DNA of 64,000 nt from the NCBI RefSeq assembly GCF_028416635.1, contig NZ_CP114013.1:5146001-5210000 (forward strand), given 5' to 3'. Of this stretch, positions 17,705 through 24,510 are shown piece after piece (within the stretch, counting starts at the first letter, position 1; the number at the start of each line of letters is the position of its first letter). The stretch comes from Baekduia alba (lineage in GTDB: Bacteria; Actinomycetota; Thermoleophilia; Solirubrobacterales; Solirubrobacteraceae). Below the pieces are notes generated by a model, which saw nothing but the letters and a program-made list of their open reading frames with translations, had not been told where the DNA came from and searched no databases. The translations under genes and the position numbers were made by a program.

Positions 17705-18091
17705 TTGCCCTTCACGCTCTGCCTCGACGTCACCCTGCACGTCGCGGCGGTTCCCACGACCGCCACGGTGGCCGTGCGGCTCCAGGCCGAGCTCACCGAG
17801 CTGGCCGAGGATCCACGCCGCTGGGCGCTCCGCTCGATCACGGTCACCGCCGAAGGCGGCGACCTCGTCGTCCGCGCGCGGCTGCTGGAGCCGATCGAGG
17901 ACCTCTACGGCGCCGACCCCGACGCGCCGGGCGACCTCGTCGCCGCCGACGTCGTCCTCGAGCTCCTCAACCGCCACTGCCCGACCTGGCGCGCGCTGGA
18001 GATCGGCGAGCGCCCGATCAGCGCCCACACGCAGCGCGTGCGCCGGCGCTTCTGGACCGCCGGCGACGATCAGCGCGCCAAGCGCACCTGA
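17705..18091 (+). CDS. Conserved-looking protein of 128 residues, unknown
   Basis: The start is TTG 17705, chosen because a strong GGAGG (17696-17700) sits four bases before it. The protein begins with an amphipathic, possibly beta-stranded segment (FTLCLDVTLHVAAVPTTATVAVRL), then alternates helix and strand (LRSITVTAEGGDLVVRARLLEPI) and ends basic (RVRRRFWTAGDDQRAKRT). No motif is recognised. It may be a small cytosolic alpha/beta protein. Its 3' end overlaps the convergent decayed locus by 22 bp. Confidence 0.6.
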   Translation: MPFTLCLDVTLHVAAVPTTATVAVRLQAELTELAEDPRRWALRSITVTAEGGDLVVRARLLEPIEDLYGADPDAPGDLVAADVVLELLNRHCPTWRALEIGERPISAHTQRVRRRFWTAGDDQRAKRT

Positions 18092-18601
18092 TAGCCCAGG
18101 CCGGGCAGCCGCGCGAGGCCGCCGGGCGCCGCGATCCGCTTCCACGGGCCGTGCCAGCGGTAGCGGGCCTCGATGGCGGAGACGTCGTCGGGGACGGCGA
18201 CGAGGAAGCCGTCGGGTCCGCCGGTCGCGATGCCGTCGGTCAGCGCCTTGCGCACCGTCACGCAGCCGCCGCCGATCCCCGGGCGCCGGCCGGCGCCGCC
18301 GCCCAGCCCCGCTGCCGCCGCCGTCCGCTGCACGAGGCAGACGTAGCCGCGCCCGGGGATCAACCACACGTCGGGCGCCAGCGTCCGGATCCCGTCGGGA
18401 TCGAGGTGGTAGCGCCCGGACCCCATCAGCCCGGCGAGCCTGCGCAGCTCCGCGCGGTCGGCCGGCCCCGGCGCCGCGCCCGGATGCGGCAACAGCCACG
18501 ACCTCCTCGGCGGTCGCCGGATCGGTCCGGCGCAAGGCATAGGCCAACACGGCGGTGCCGTGTTCGGAGAAGAGCCGCTCGAGGCCCCGTCGGTCGTGCA
18601 C
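18070..18601 (-). pseudogene. Decayed locus: sigma-factor N-terminus joined to an unrelated 3' part
   Basis: From GTG 18601 the frame encodes a clear ECF sigma region-2 start (LERLFSEHGTAVLAYALRR, TDPATAEEVVA). At about 18495, where 'DTF..AWRR' should follow, the sense ends and the next frame carries the rest: a stretch of about 135 residues (AELRRLAGLMGSGRYHLDP, VWLIPGRGYVCLVQR, GFLVAVPDDVSAIEARYRW) ending at 18070. The second part resembles the extracytoplasmic half of small membrane proteins that follow sigma factors in related actinobacteria. So a sigma gene and its neighbour seem to have fused by a deletion that removed most of the sigma factor and the start of the partner. Confidence 0.5.
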
Positions 18602-18652
18602 ACCACGCCCATGTCCGGACGTGGCGCGGTCCTTACCGCCGCGCGGCAACCG

Positions 18653-19414
18653 TCACACCGGCTGCCCGCTGCGCAGCAGCTGCTGCTGGAGCGCCCGCAG
18701 CGCCGGGCTGGGCGCCGCGCCGAGCTCGTCGCGCAGCAGCTCGCGCAGCGCCTCGTAGGCGCGCAGCGCCTCGGCCACGTTGCCGCGGGCGACCAGCGCC
18801 TCCATCAGCAGCTCGTGCCCGCGCTCGCGGAACGGGGCGACGGCGACCAGCCGCCGCGCGACGCGCTCGGCCACCGGCAGCTCGCACCCGCCGGCACGCA
18901 CCGCCGCCGCGACGTAGCTCTCCATCCCCGCCACGTGCGCGGCCTGCAGCAGCCCGCGCCGCTCCAGGACCCACGGCGCGTCCTCGCCGACCAGGAACCC
19001 GCGGCGCGCGATCGCGATCGCGACCATCGCCGGGCCCCACACGTCGTCCCACCGCCGCAGCGCGACCGCCGACTCCGCCCGGTGCACCGCGTCGTCGAGC
19101 GCCTCCAGGTCGACCCACGCCTCCGGCCCCGCCAGCAGGCGCACCTCGCCCCTGGCGGGCAGCACCTCCGGGCCGAGCACGCGGCGCAACCGCGACAACA
19201 ACGCCGACAGCGACGCGTCCGCGGCCGCCGGCGCGCCCCACGGCCACAGCGCCTCGACCAGCTCCTCGCGCGCGGCACCGCGATGGCGGTGCGCCGCCAG
19301 CCACGCGATCAGCACGCGGTTGCGGCCGCCGCCGAGCGCGGCGGTGACATCGCGGCCGTCGACCTCGACGGCGAGTCGGCCGCAGAGCTGCAGGCGGATG
19401 ACGGGCTTGCGCAC
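18653..19414 (-). CDS. SARP-like transcriptional activator with BTAD domain
   Basis: A 253-residue regulator of the AfsR/SARP type: an OmpR-like winged-helix DNA-binding domain (RLQLCGRLAVEVDGRDV, NRVLIAWLAAHRHRG, LSALLSRLRRVLG) and then the bacterial transcriptional activation domain of TPR-like helices (RLVAVAPFRERGHELLMEAL, NVAEALRAYEALRELLRDEL, GAAPSPALRALQQQLL). No NB-ARC/ATPase part, so it is a small SARP. I use GTG 19414, just before the first strand. Such proteins often sit near secondary-metabolism or oxidase genes; the divergent genes here are a DUF1059 protein and a BBE-type oxidase. Confidence 0.87.
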   Translation of the reverse strand: MRKPVIRLQLCGRLAVEVDGRDVTAALGGGRNRVLIAWLAAHRHRGAAREELVEALWPWGAPAAADASLSALLSRLRRVLGPEVLPARGEVRLLAGPEAWVDLEALDDAVHRAESAVALRRWDDVWGPAMVAIAIARRGFLVGEDAPWVLERRGLLQAAHVAGMESYVAAAVRAGGCELPVAERVARRLVAVAPFRERGHELLMEALVARGNVAEALRAYEALRELLRDELGAAPSPALRALQQQLLRSGQPV

Positions 19415-19505
19415 CAAGGTCGCTGCAAGGAGGATCCCATGTGCCGTCAACCTCGCGCGCGTACCTTCGCGCCCACGACAGAAGCGATCGACGACGGCGA
19501 CCGAC

Positions 19506-19664
19506 ATGGCGAAGGCGATCCGCTGCGTATGCGGCTTCACCGGTCGCGGTGCGACCGCTGAGCTGGCCGCCGATGCGATCGAGGCCCATCTGCGCGCCGA
19601 GCACCCCGAGCTCGCCGGCCGGATCCGTCGCGAGGACCTGCTGGCGATGGCGGAGGAGGCGTAG
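19506..19664 (+). CDS. DUF1059-family small protein
   Basis: A 52-residue protein from ATG 19506. It begins MAKAIRCVCGFTGRG, with the paired cysteines typical of DUF1059, followed by a helix (ATAELAADAIEAHLRAEHPE). The family function is unknown. It lies 28 bp before a BBE-type flavoprotein gene and is probably cotranscribed; the SARP regulator is divergent. Confidence 0.75.
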   Translation: MAKAIRCVCGFTGRGATAELAADAIEAHLRAEHPELAGRIRREDLLAMAEEA

Positions 19665-19692
19665 GCGCCCCACCCCATCTTGGAGGTCTCGC

Positions 19693-21081
19693 ATGACCAC
19701 CCTGCAGCAGCCGCTCGCCGGCCCGGTCGACTTCCGCGGCAGCCTCGTCGCGCCCGGCGCCGAGGGCTATGACCAGGCCCGCACGCTCTACAACGCCATG
19801 ATCGACAAGCGGCCGGCGATGATCGCCCGCTGCGCCGACGTGGCCGACGTCATCGCCGCCGTCGACTACGCCCGCGAGGCCGGGCTGCCGCTCGCGATCC
19901 GCGGCGGCGGCCACAACGGCGCGGGGTTGGGCAGCGTCGACGACGGCCTCGTGTGCGACCTGTCGGCGATGCGGGGCATCCGCTTCGACCCCGACACCGA
20001 GGTCGTGCACGTCGACGGCGGCTGCCGCTGGGGCGACGTCGACCACGCGACGCACGCGTTCGGCCGCGCGGTCCCGTCCGGGATCATCTCGACGACCGGC
20101 GTCGGCGGGCTCACGCTCGGCGGCGGCATCGGGCACCTGAGCCGCCGCTACGGCCTGACGATCGACAACCTCGTCTCCGCCGACGTGGTCCTGGCCGACG
20201 GCCATCTCGTGCACGCCGCCGAGGACGAGCACGGCGACCTGTTCTGGGCGCTGCGCGGGGGCGGTGGGAACTTCGGCGTCGTCACCTCGTTCGCGTTCCG
20301 CAGCCAGCCGGTGCACACCGTCGTCGCCGGCCCGATGCTGTGGCACGTCGACCGCGCCGCCGACGTCCTGCGCTTCTACGACGGGTTCATCCGTGACGCG
20401 CCGGAGGAGCTCAACGGCTTCTTCGCGTTCCTGGCGGTGCCGCCCGACCCGTCGTTCCCGGCCGAGCTGCACGGCATGACGATGTGCGGGATGGTGTGGT
20501 GCTGGACCGGCGACGTGGACGGCGCCGACGCCGCGCTCGCGCCCGCCCGCGCCTTCGCCCCACCTGCGCTGGACGGCGTGGGACCGGTCCCGTTCCCGGC
20601 GCTGCAGGCCGCGTTCGACGCCTTCTACGCGCCCGGCCTGCAGTGGTACTGGCGGGCGGACTTCGTCGACGAGCTCAGCGACGAGGCCATCGCGCTGCAC
20701 GCCGAGTGGGGCGCGGCGCTGCCGACGCTGCACTCGACGATGCACCTCTATCCGATCGACGGGGCGGTCCACCGCGTCAACCCGCGCGACACCGCGTTCG
20801 CCTACCGCAAGACGCGCTGGGCGGCGGTCTTCGCCGGCGTCGACCCGGACCCGGCCAACGCGCAGGCGATCCGCGAGTGGGCGATCGGCTACCAGGAGGC
20901 GCTGCACCCCTACGCGGCCCGCGGCGGCGGCGCCTACGTGAACTTCCTGATGGCCGACGAGGGCGCGCGGCGCATCCACGACGTCTACGACGTCAACTAC
21001 GAGCGGCTGGAGACCGCCAAGGCGCAGTACGACCCGGCCAACCTGTTCCGCGTCAACCAGAACATCTCGCCCTCCGGCTGA
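19693..21081 (+). CDS. FAD-linked oxidase, berberine-bridge-enzyme type
   Basis: A 462-residue flavoprotein of the BBE/6-hydroxynicotine-oxidase family. It has the PCMH-type FAD domain with IRGGGHNGAGLG, where His74 would carry the covalent 8-alpha-histidyl FAD bond, then GVGGLTLGGGIGHLSRRYG. The second covalent cysteine of bicovalent enzymes is replaced by His. The C-terminal BBE motif is present (NYERLETAKAQYDPANLFR). The start is ATG 19693 with GGAGG at ideal distance. It oxidises an unknown alcohol, sugar or amine. A DUF1059 gene precedes it and a SARP gene is divergent, so it could serve a small biosynthetic or detoxification pathway. Confidence 0.88.
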   Translation: MTTLQQPLAGPVDFRGSLVAPGAEGYDQARTLYNAMIDKRPAMIARCADVADVIAAVDYAREAGLPLAIRGGGHNGAGLGSVDDGLVCDLSAMRGIRFDPDTEVVHVDGGCRWGDVDHATHAFGRAVPSGIISTTGVGGLTLGGGIGHLSRRYGLTIDNLVSADVVLADGHLVHAAEDEHGDLFWALRGGGGNFGVVTSFAFRSQPVHTVVAGPMLWHVDRAADVLRFYDGFIRDAPEELNGFFAFLAVPPDPSFPAELHGMTMCGMVWCWTGDVDGADAALAPARAFAPPALDGVGPVPFPALQAAFDAFYAPGLQWYWRADFVDELSDEAIALHAEWGAALPTLHSTMHLYPIDGAVHRVNPRDTAFAYRKTRWAAVFAGVDPDPANAQAIREWAIGYQEALHPYAARGGGAYVNFLMADEGARRIHDVYDVNYERLETAKAQYDPANLFRVNQNISPSG

Positions 21082-21114
21082 CTGGGGCGAGCTGGCACGT
21101 CGCCGCTCGCCCGG

Positions 21115-21120
21115 TACTGT
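21115..21120 (+). promoter_or_regulatory. -10 element of leaderless NUDIX transcript
   Basis: TACTGT is followed by 8 nt and then ATG 21129, with no ribosome binding site between. It supports both a promoter here and the chosen start. Confidence 0.45.
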
Positions 21121-21128
21121 GCCCGTCC

Positions 21129-21752
21129 ATGGAGGACGAGATCCTCGACGTCTTCGACGAGCGCGGCTGGCACCTCGGCACCAAGCGGCGCGGCGACGTG
21201 CATCGCGACGGCGACTGGCACCTGGCCTTCCACCTGTGGGTCGTCCGGGGCGACGGCGTGTTGCTCCAGCGCAGGGCCGCCGACAAGGCGTCGTGGCCCG
21301 GCTACCTCGACGCGTCGGCCGCGGGTCACCTGCTGGCCGGCGAGGCGATCCAGGACGGGATCCGCGAGGCGGAGGAGGAGCTCGGCGCGGCCTACGCGTT
21401 CGACGACCTGGCGTCCCTGGGGGTGCACCGCGTGGCCGACCCGGAGCGCTCGGGCATCGTCAACCGTGAGCTGCAGCACGTCTTCGCCGTGCGCGACGAG
21501 CGGCCGCTGGCCGAGTGGACGAGCTTCGACCGCGTCGAGGTGGCGGGCCTGGTGCTCGTCGACCACGCCGGCTTCGCCGCGCTCGCCGCCGCGCTCGCCG
21601 ACGGCGACGGGAACGGCGTCCGGGTCGCGGGGCGCGAGTGGGACGGCACGGCCGAGCGCGCGACCGAGGTCGCGCCCGCCGAGGTCGTCCCGGCGCCCTA
21701 CCTCGCCGCCATCGCGGCGGACCTGCGGCGCGTCGCGGGCGCCCAGCTTTAG
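21129..21752 (+). CDS. NUDIX hydrolase, IDI-like subgroup
   Basis: A 207-residue protein with the Nudix box at about residues 66-87 (AGHLLAGEAIQDGIREAEEELG). The spacing between the first Glu and the RE pair is six residues, a variant common in IDI-like actinobacterial NUDIX proteins. The N-terminus (DEILDVFDERGWHLGTKRRGDVHRDGDWH) matches the same subgroup, related to isopentenyl-diphosphate isomerase and E. coli YfcD. The substrate is a nucleoside diphosphate derivative or isoprenyl diphosphate; it cannot be decided from sequence. Confidence 0.87.
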   Translation: MEDEILDVFDERGWHLGTKRRGDVHRDGDWHLAFHLWVVRGDGVLLQRRAADKASWPGYLDASAAGHLLAGEAIQDGIREAEEELGAAYAFDDLASLGVHRVADPERSGIVNRELQHVFAVRDERPLAEWTSFDRVEVAGLVLVDHAGFAALAAALADGDGNGVRVAGREWDGTAERATEVAPAEVVPAPYLAAIAADLRRVAGAQL

Positions 21753-21934
21753 CGCTCAGGTTCGATCATCGATCGTGGCGCGTGCGTGGGTCCCTCGGTT
21801 GGAGGATTGACCACCCTTGAGCGCCTTTGCACAATTCATGGGGGCGAACCTGAACAGAAATTGCCCTAGTCGACTGCTCGGCCAGCTAAGGTTCGCGTCC
21901 ACCGCCTTTTGAAGTCACTACCCCTGGACGGACT

Positions 21935-22570
21935 GTGAAGCCCATCACCGCCATTGATGATCCCCGCTACGTGAAGGCCATGAGCCATCCTGTGCGGGTC
22001 CGGATCATGGCCATGCTGCAGGAGCGGAAGGCGAGCCCCAACGAGCTGTCGCAATGGCTCGGGACGACGCTCGGCGCCACCGCCTATCACGTGCGCACCT
22101 TGCACAAGCTCGGGCTCATCGAGCTCGTCGACGAGACCCGCGTCCGCGGAGCCGTCGAGCACCACTACAAGGCCAAGGCTCGCCCGAAGGTCACACAGGA
22201 GAACTGGTCGAAGGCTTCGCCCGTCGCGAAGCAGGCGGCCGTCGGGTCCCAGCTCAAGATGCTCGAGGACTACACCAACGCGTCGGCCGCGGCCGGCGGG
22301 TTCGACCGCACGGACGCCGTCATCGAGCGCAAGACCGCGCGCGTGGACGACAAGGGCTGGGCCGCCATCACGGCCGAGGCCGCGAAGTTCCTGGACCGCG
22401 TCGACAAGATCGAGGCGGACTCCGCGAAGCGGATCGCCAAGGCCGGCGACGACGGCGCGATCGACGCCGGCGTCGTCCTGCTCGGCTTCGAGTCCGTGCC
22501 GCTGAGCAACCAGATCCCCGAATCGACGAAGAAGCGCACGCCGATGAAGCGCACGCGCCGCGCCTCCTAG
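21935..22570 (+). CDS. ArsR-like winged-helix transcription regulator
   Basis: A 211-residue protein starting at GTG 21935. The N-terminal 75 residues form a winged helix (DPRYVKAMSHPVRVRIMAML, SPNELSQWLGTTLGATAYHV, RTLHKLGLIELVDE), followed by a wing RVRGAVEHHYKA. The rest is helical and charged (KTARVDDKGWAAITAEAAKF), perhaps for dimerisation or ligand sensing. No metal-binding cysteines. The same wing pattern (TLGAxAYHVRTL..RVRGAVEH) occurs in the regulator at 38474, so both belong to one lineage-specific family. Target unknown. Confidence 0.82.
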   Translation: MKPITAIDDPRYVKAMSHPVRVRIMAMLQERKASPNELSQWLGTTLGATAYHVRTLHKLGLIELVDETRVRGAVEHHYKAKARPKVTQENWSKASPVAKQAAVGSQLKMLEDYTNASAAAGGFDRTDAVIERKTARVDDKGWAAITAEAAKFLDRVDKIEADSAKRIAKAGDDGAIDAGVVLLGFESVPLSNQIPESTKKRTPMKRTRRAS

Positions 22571-22826
22571 TAGAGCGGCAACGCGCCACACTTCCGAAGT
22601 TCTTCACGACGCCCTCGGCGGGCTCCGCGGCCACTGGCACAGAGTTCCACCGGGGGCGTCGTTGCATTGGTGGGATCTCTAAAAGCGGTCGCCCTCCGAG
22701 CGGGCACTTCGACCCAAACGCGGCGCGGCGCCGCCGCCCACCCTTGCGCAGGTCTGGTCGGGCCGGTCACACCCTCGTTCATCCCCCGGCCGGGGCGTTT
22801 GTTGATGTGGTATGCCGGCGTGCCGC
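22571..22826. other. Intergenic region, 256 bp, nothing clear
   Basis: Between the winged-helix gene and the convergent small gene. Codon statistics of all frames look non-coding. It contains GC-rich short inverted repeats (for example GGCGCGGCGCCGCC around 22720) but no hairpin with a U-run that I would call a terminator. Confidence 0.4.
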
Positions 22827-23087
22827 TCAGCTGCGCGGGACGAGACGCACCTTGGGCGGCATCTCGAACGGCTTGGGCGGCGGGGCGTCGGCCGGGCGCA
22901 GGCGCGTGCGGCCCGCCTTGCGCTCGAGCGAGTGGCCCGCGAGCTCGACCTCGTACAGCGCCTGAGCCGGCATCTGCAGACCCTCGCGGCGCATGTCGGC
23001 GACGGTGAGGCCGTCGTCGCCGGCCTCTTCGAGGAGGCGGAGGGCCAGGCGGCCGTCGGGCGTGGTGAGGGGTCTCGCAGAGGACAT
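22827..23087 (-). CDS. Small helical protein of 86 residues, possible DNA-binding
   Basis: The start is ATG 23087 (MSSARPLTTPDGRLALRLLE). The middle reads like a small winged-helix or helix-turn-helix (RLALRLLEEAGDDGLTVADM, EGLQMPAQALYEVELAGHSL) and the C-terminus is basic and Pro-rich (AGRTRLRPADAPPPKPFEMP). An 'increase of specificity' helix followed by a tail suggests a nucleic-acid-binding protein, but no family is recognised. Divergent from the FHA gene (118-bp gap). Confidence 0.65.
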   Translation of the reverse strand: MSSARPLTTPDGRLALRLLEEAGDDGLTVADMRREGLQMPAQALYEVELAGHSLERKAGRTRLRPADAPPPKPFEMPPKVRLVPRS

Positions 23088-23205
23088 CCGGGAATGCAAG
23101 GCTAACGCCCTTCCCGGCGCACCGGGTTTCGATGCGCTCCGTGTTCCTCGGGACTTCTCATCGGGTCTTGAGCTGGCGCTCAGGTTCGCGCGCTCAACTT
23201 CCGTC

Positions 23206-23622
23206 ATGAGCCCCTCGACTTCGCTCCCCACGATCGTCGAAGACTCCCGCACCGCCGTCCTCGACGCCCTCCCTCGCGTCACCTTCCGCGACCGCAGCGC
23301 CGCGGTCCCCGCCACGTCCTCGCCCGACCCGGGCCGGTACCTCGAGCTCGACGACGGCGACGAGGCGCTCCTGTTCCCACTCCAGGACGGGACGACGCAC
23401 CTCGGCCGCGGGTTCGCGGCGGACTTCCAACTGGAGGACCAGAGCGTGTCGCGGCGTCACGCCCTCGTCCACGTGCGCGTCGGTGGCGCGCGGATCCTGG
23501 ACGACCGCAGCGCCAACGGCACGTTCGTCAACGGGCGCCGCGTGACCGAGGCCACGCTGGCCGACGGCGACGTCGTCGTGCTCGGGCGCGTCGTCCTGAC
23601 CTACCGCGACATCCAGGGCTGA
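23206..23622 (+). CDS. FHA-domain protein
   Basis: A 138-residue protein starting at ATG 23206. Residues 40-135 form a forkhead-associated domain that binds phosphothreonine: LGRGFAADFQLEDQSVSRRH, LDDRSANGTFVNGRRV and LADGDVVVLGRVVLTYRD carry the conserved GR, SRRH and NGTxVNG motifs. The N-terminal 40 residues are Ser/Thr-rich and may be phosphorylated, giving self-recognition as in GarA-like proteins. No kinase gene is in the window. Confidence 0.9.
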   Translation: MSPSTSLPTIVEDSRTAVLDALPRVTFRDRSAAVPATSSPDPGRYLELDDGDEALLFPLQDGTTHLGRGFAADFQLEDQSVSRRHALVHVRVGGARILDDRSANGTFVNGRRVTEATLADGDVVVLGRVVLTYRDIQG

Positions 23623-23659
23623 CCGCGGGCGCCGGGGGCGCTCGACAGCCGTGGGACCA

Positions 23660-23689
23660 GCCGCCGGGACCCGATCGGGTCCCGGCGGC
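23660..23689 (+). terminator. Perfect 30-bp palindrome, probable terminator
   Basis: The sequence from 23660 to 23689 is a complete palindrome with arms GCCGCCGGGACCC and a GATC centre. It lies 38 bp after the FHA gene stop and just before the padR promoter. There is no U-run after it, as is usual for GC-rich actinobacterial hairpins, so termination is inferred from position. Confidence 0.6.
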
Positions 23690-23701
23690 GTCGCGGCGTG
23701 C

Positions 23702-23745
23702 TTGACAATCGAACGTTCTCGATATATCGTGATGTTCGTTCGATA
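23702..23745 (+). promoter_or_regulatory. padR promoter with overlapping operator palindromes
   Basis: A consensus -35 TTGACA (23702-23707) is followed after 17 bp by TATCGT (23725-23730). This AT-rich patch contains several inverted repeats: ATCGAACG (23708-23715) with CGTTCGAT (23737-23744), the palindromes GAACGTTC (23711-23718) and GATATATC (23721-23728). PadR proteins usually repress their own promoters through such dyads. A good ribosome site (AAAGGAG) follows before ATG 23770. Confidence 0.7.
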
Positions 23746-23769
23746 GATCAACCACGAAAGGAGCACCAC

Positions 23770-24447
23770 ATGACCGGTGCCTCTTACGCAGCGCCACACG
23801 GGCGCTGCCACCACAAGGGAGAGGGGGGCGACAGCCGCGCGTTCCTCCCGGAGTTCCTCGCGATGATGGGCCGCGGTCGCGGCTTCGGTCCGGGCGGGCG
23901 GGGCGGTGTCCCCGGCGGCTTCGGCGGCCCGGCCGGCGGACCGCACCATCGCGGTGGCCGCGGCGGGCGACGTGCCCGGCGCGGTGACATCCGCTCAGCG
24001 ATCCTCCTGCTCCTCGCCGAGGAGCCGCGCAACGGCTACGGCCTGATGCAGGAGATCGAGGAGCGCAGCGGCGGCGTCTGGCGCCCGAGCCCCGGCTCGG
24101 TCTACCCCGCGCTGTCGCAGCTGGAGGACGAGGGCCTCGTCCAGGCCGCCGAGCACGACGGTCGCAAGTCGTTCACGTTGACCGACGAGGGCACCGCCCA
24201 CGTCGAGGCCAACCGCGAGCGCTTCGGCACGCCGTGGGAGACGGTCGGCGAGGGCGCCTCCGACGAGCTGCACGATCTCCGTCACAGCGCTCAGGCGCTG
24301 GCGATCGCCGCGATGCAGGTCGCTCAGACCGGCACCAAGGAGCAGCTCGCCGAGGCCAAGGCGATCCTCGAGGACGCCCGCCGCGGGCTCTACCGGCTGC
24401 TGGCCGGCGACACCCCGACGGACGACCCGCAGGACGACGCGAGCTAG
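23770..24447 (+). CDS. PadR-family transcription regulator with Gly-rich N-terminus
   Basis: A 225-residue regulator starting at ATG 23770 with AAAGGAG eight bases upstream. The PadR winged helix occupies residues 75-150 (GDIRSAILLLLAEEPRNGYG, SVYPALSQLEDEGLVQAA, KSFTLTDEG), followed by a C-terminal dimerisation helix (AQALAIAAMQVAQTGTKEQL). Before it lies an unusual 70-residue Gly/Arg-rich stretch (GRGRGFGPGGRGG, HHRGGRGGRRARRG) and a His/Cys cluster near the start (HGRCHH). Such N-terminal extensions occur in a subset of actinobacterial PadRs. It probably represses itself; no obvious target such as a transporter lies beside it. Confidence 0.88.
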   Translation: MTGASYAAPHGRCHHKGEGGDSRAFLPEFLAMMGRGRGFGPGGRGGVPGGFGGPAGGPHHRGGRGGRRARRGDIRSAILLLLAEEPRNGYGLMQEIEERSGGVWRPSPGSVYPALSQLEDEGLVQAAEHDGRKSFTLTDEGTAHVEANRERFGTPWETVGEGASDELHDLRHSAQALAIAAMQVAQTGTKEQLAEAKAILEDARRGLYRLLAGDTPTDDPQDDAS

Positions 24448-24480
24448 CTCGCGCAGACCCCTCTCCCCTCCGTAGCATCC

Positions 24481-24510
24481 AACCGCCCCGGCGCCCGCGC
24501 CGGGGCGGTT
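24481..24510. terminator. Bidirectional terminator hairpin
   Basis: A perfect 13-bp stem (AACCGCCCCGGCG / CGCCGGGGCGGTT) with a 4-nt loop lies between padR (plus) and the stop codon of the flavoprotein gene (minus), which it touches. The A and T at the ends give short U-runs in both directions, so it can end transcription from either side. Confidence 0.75.
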
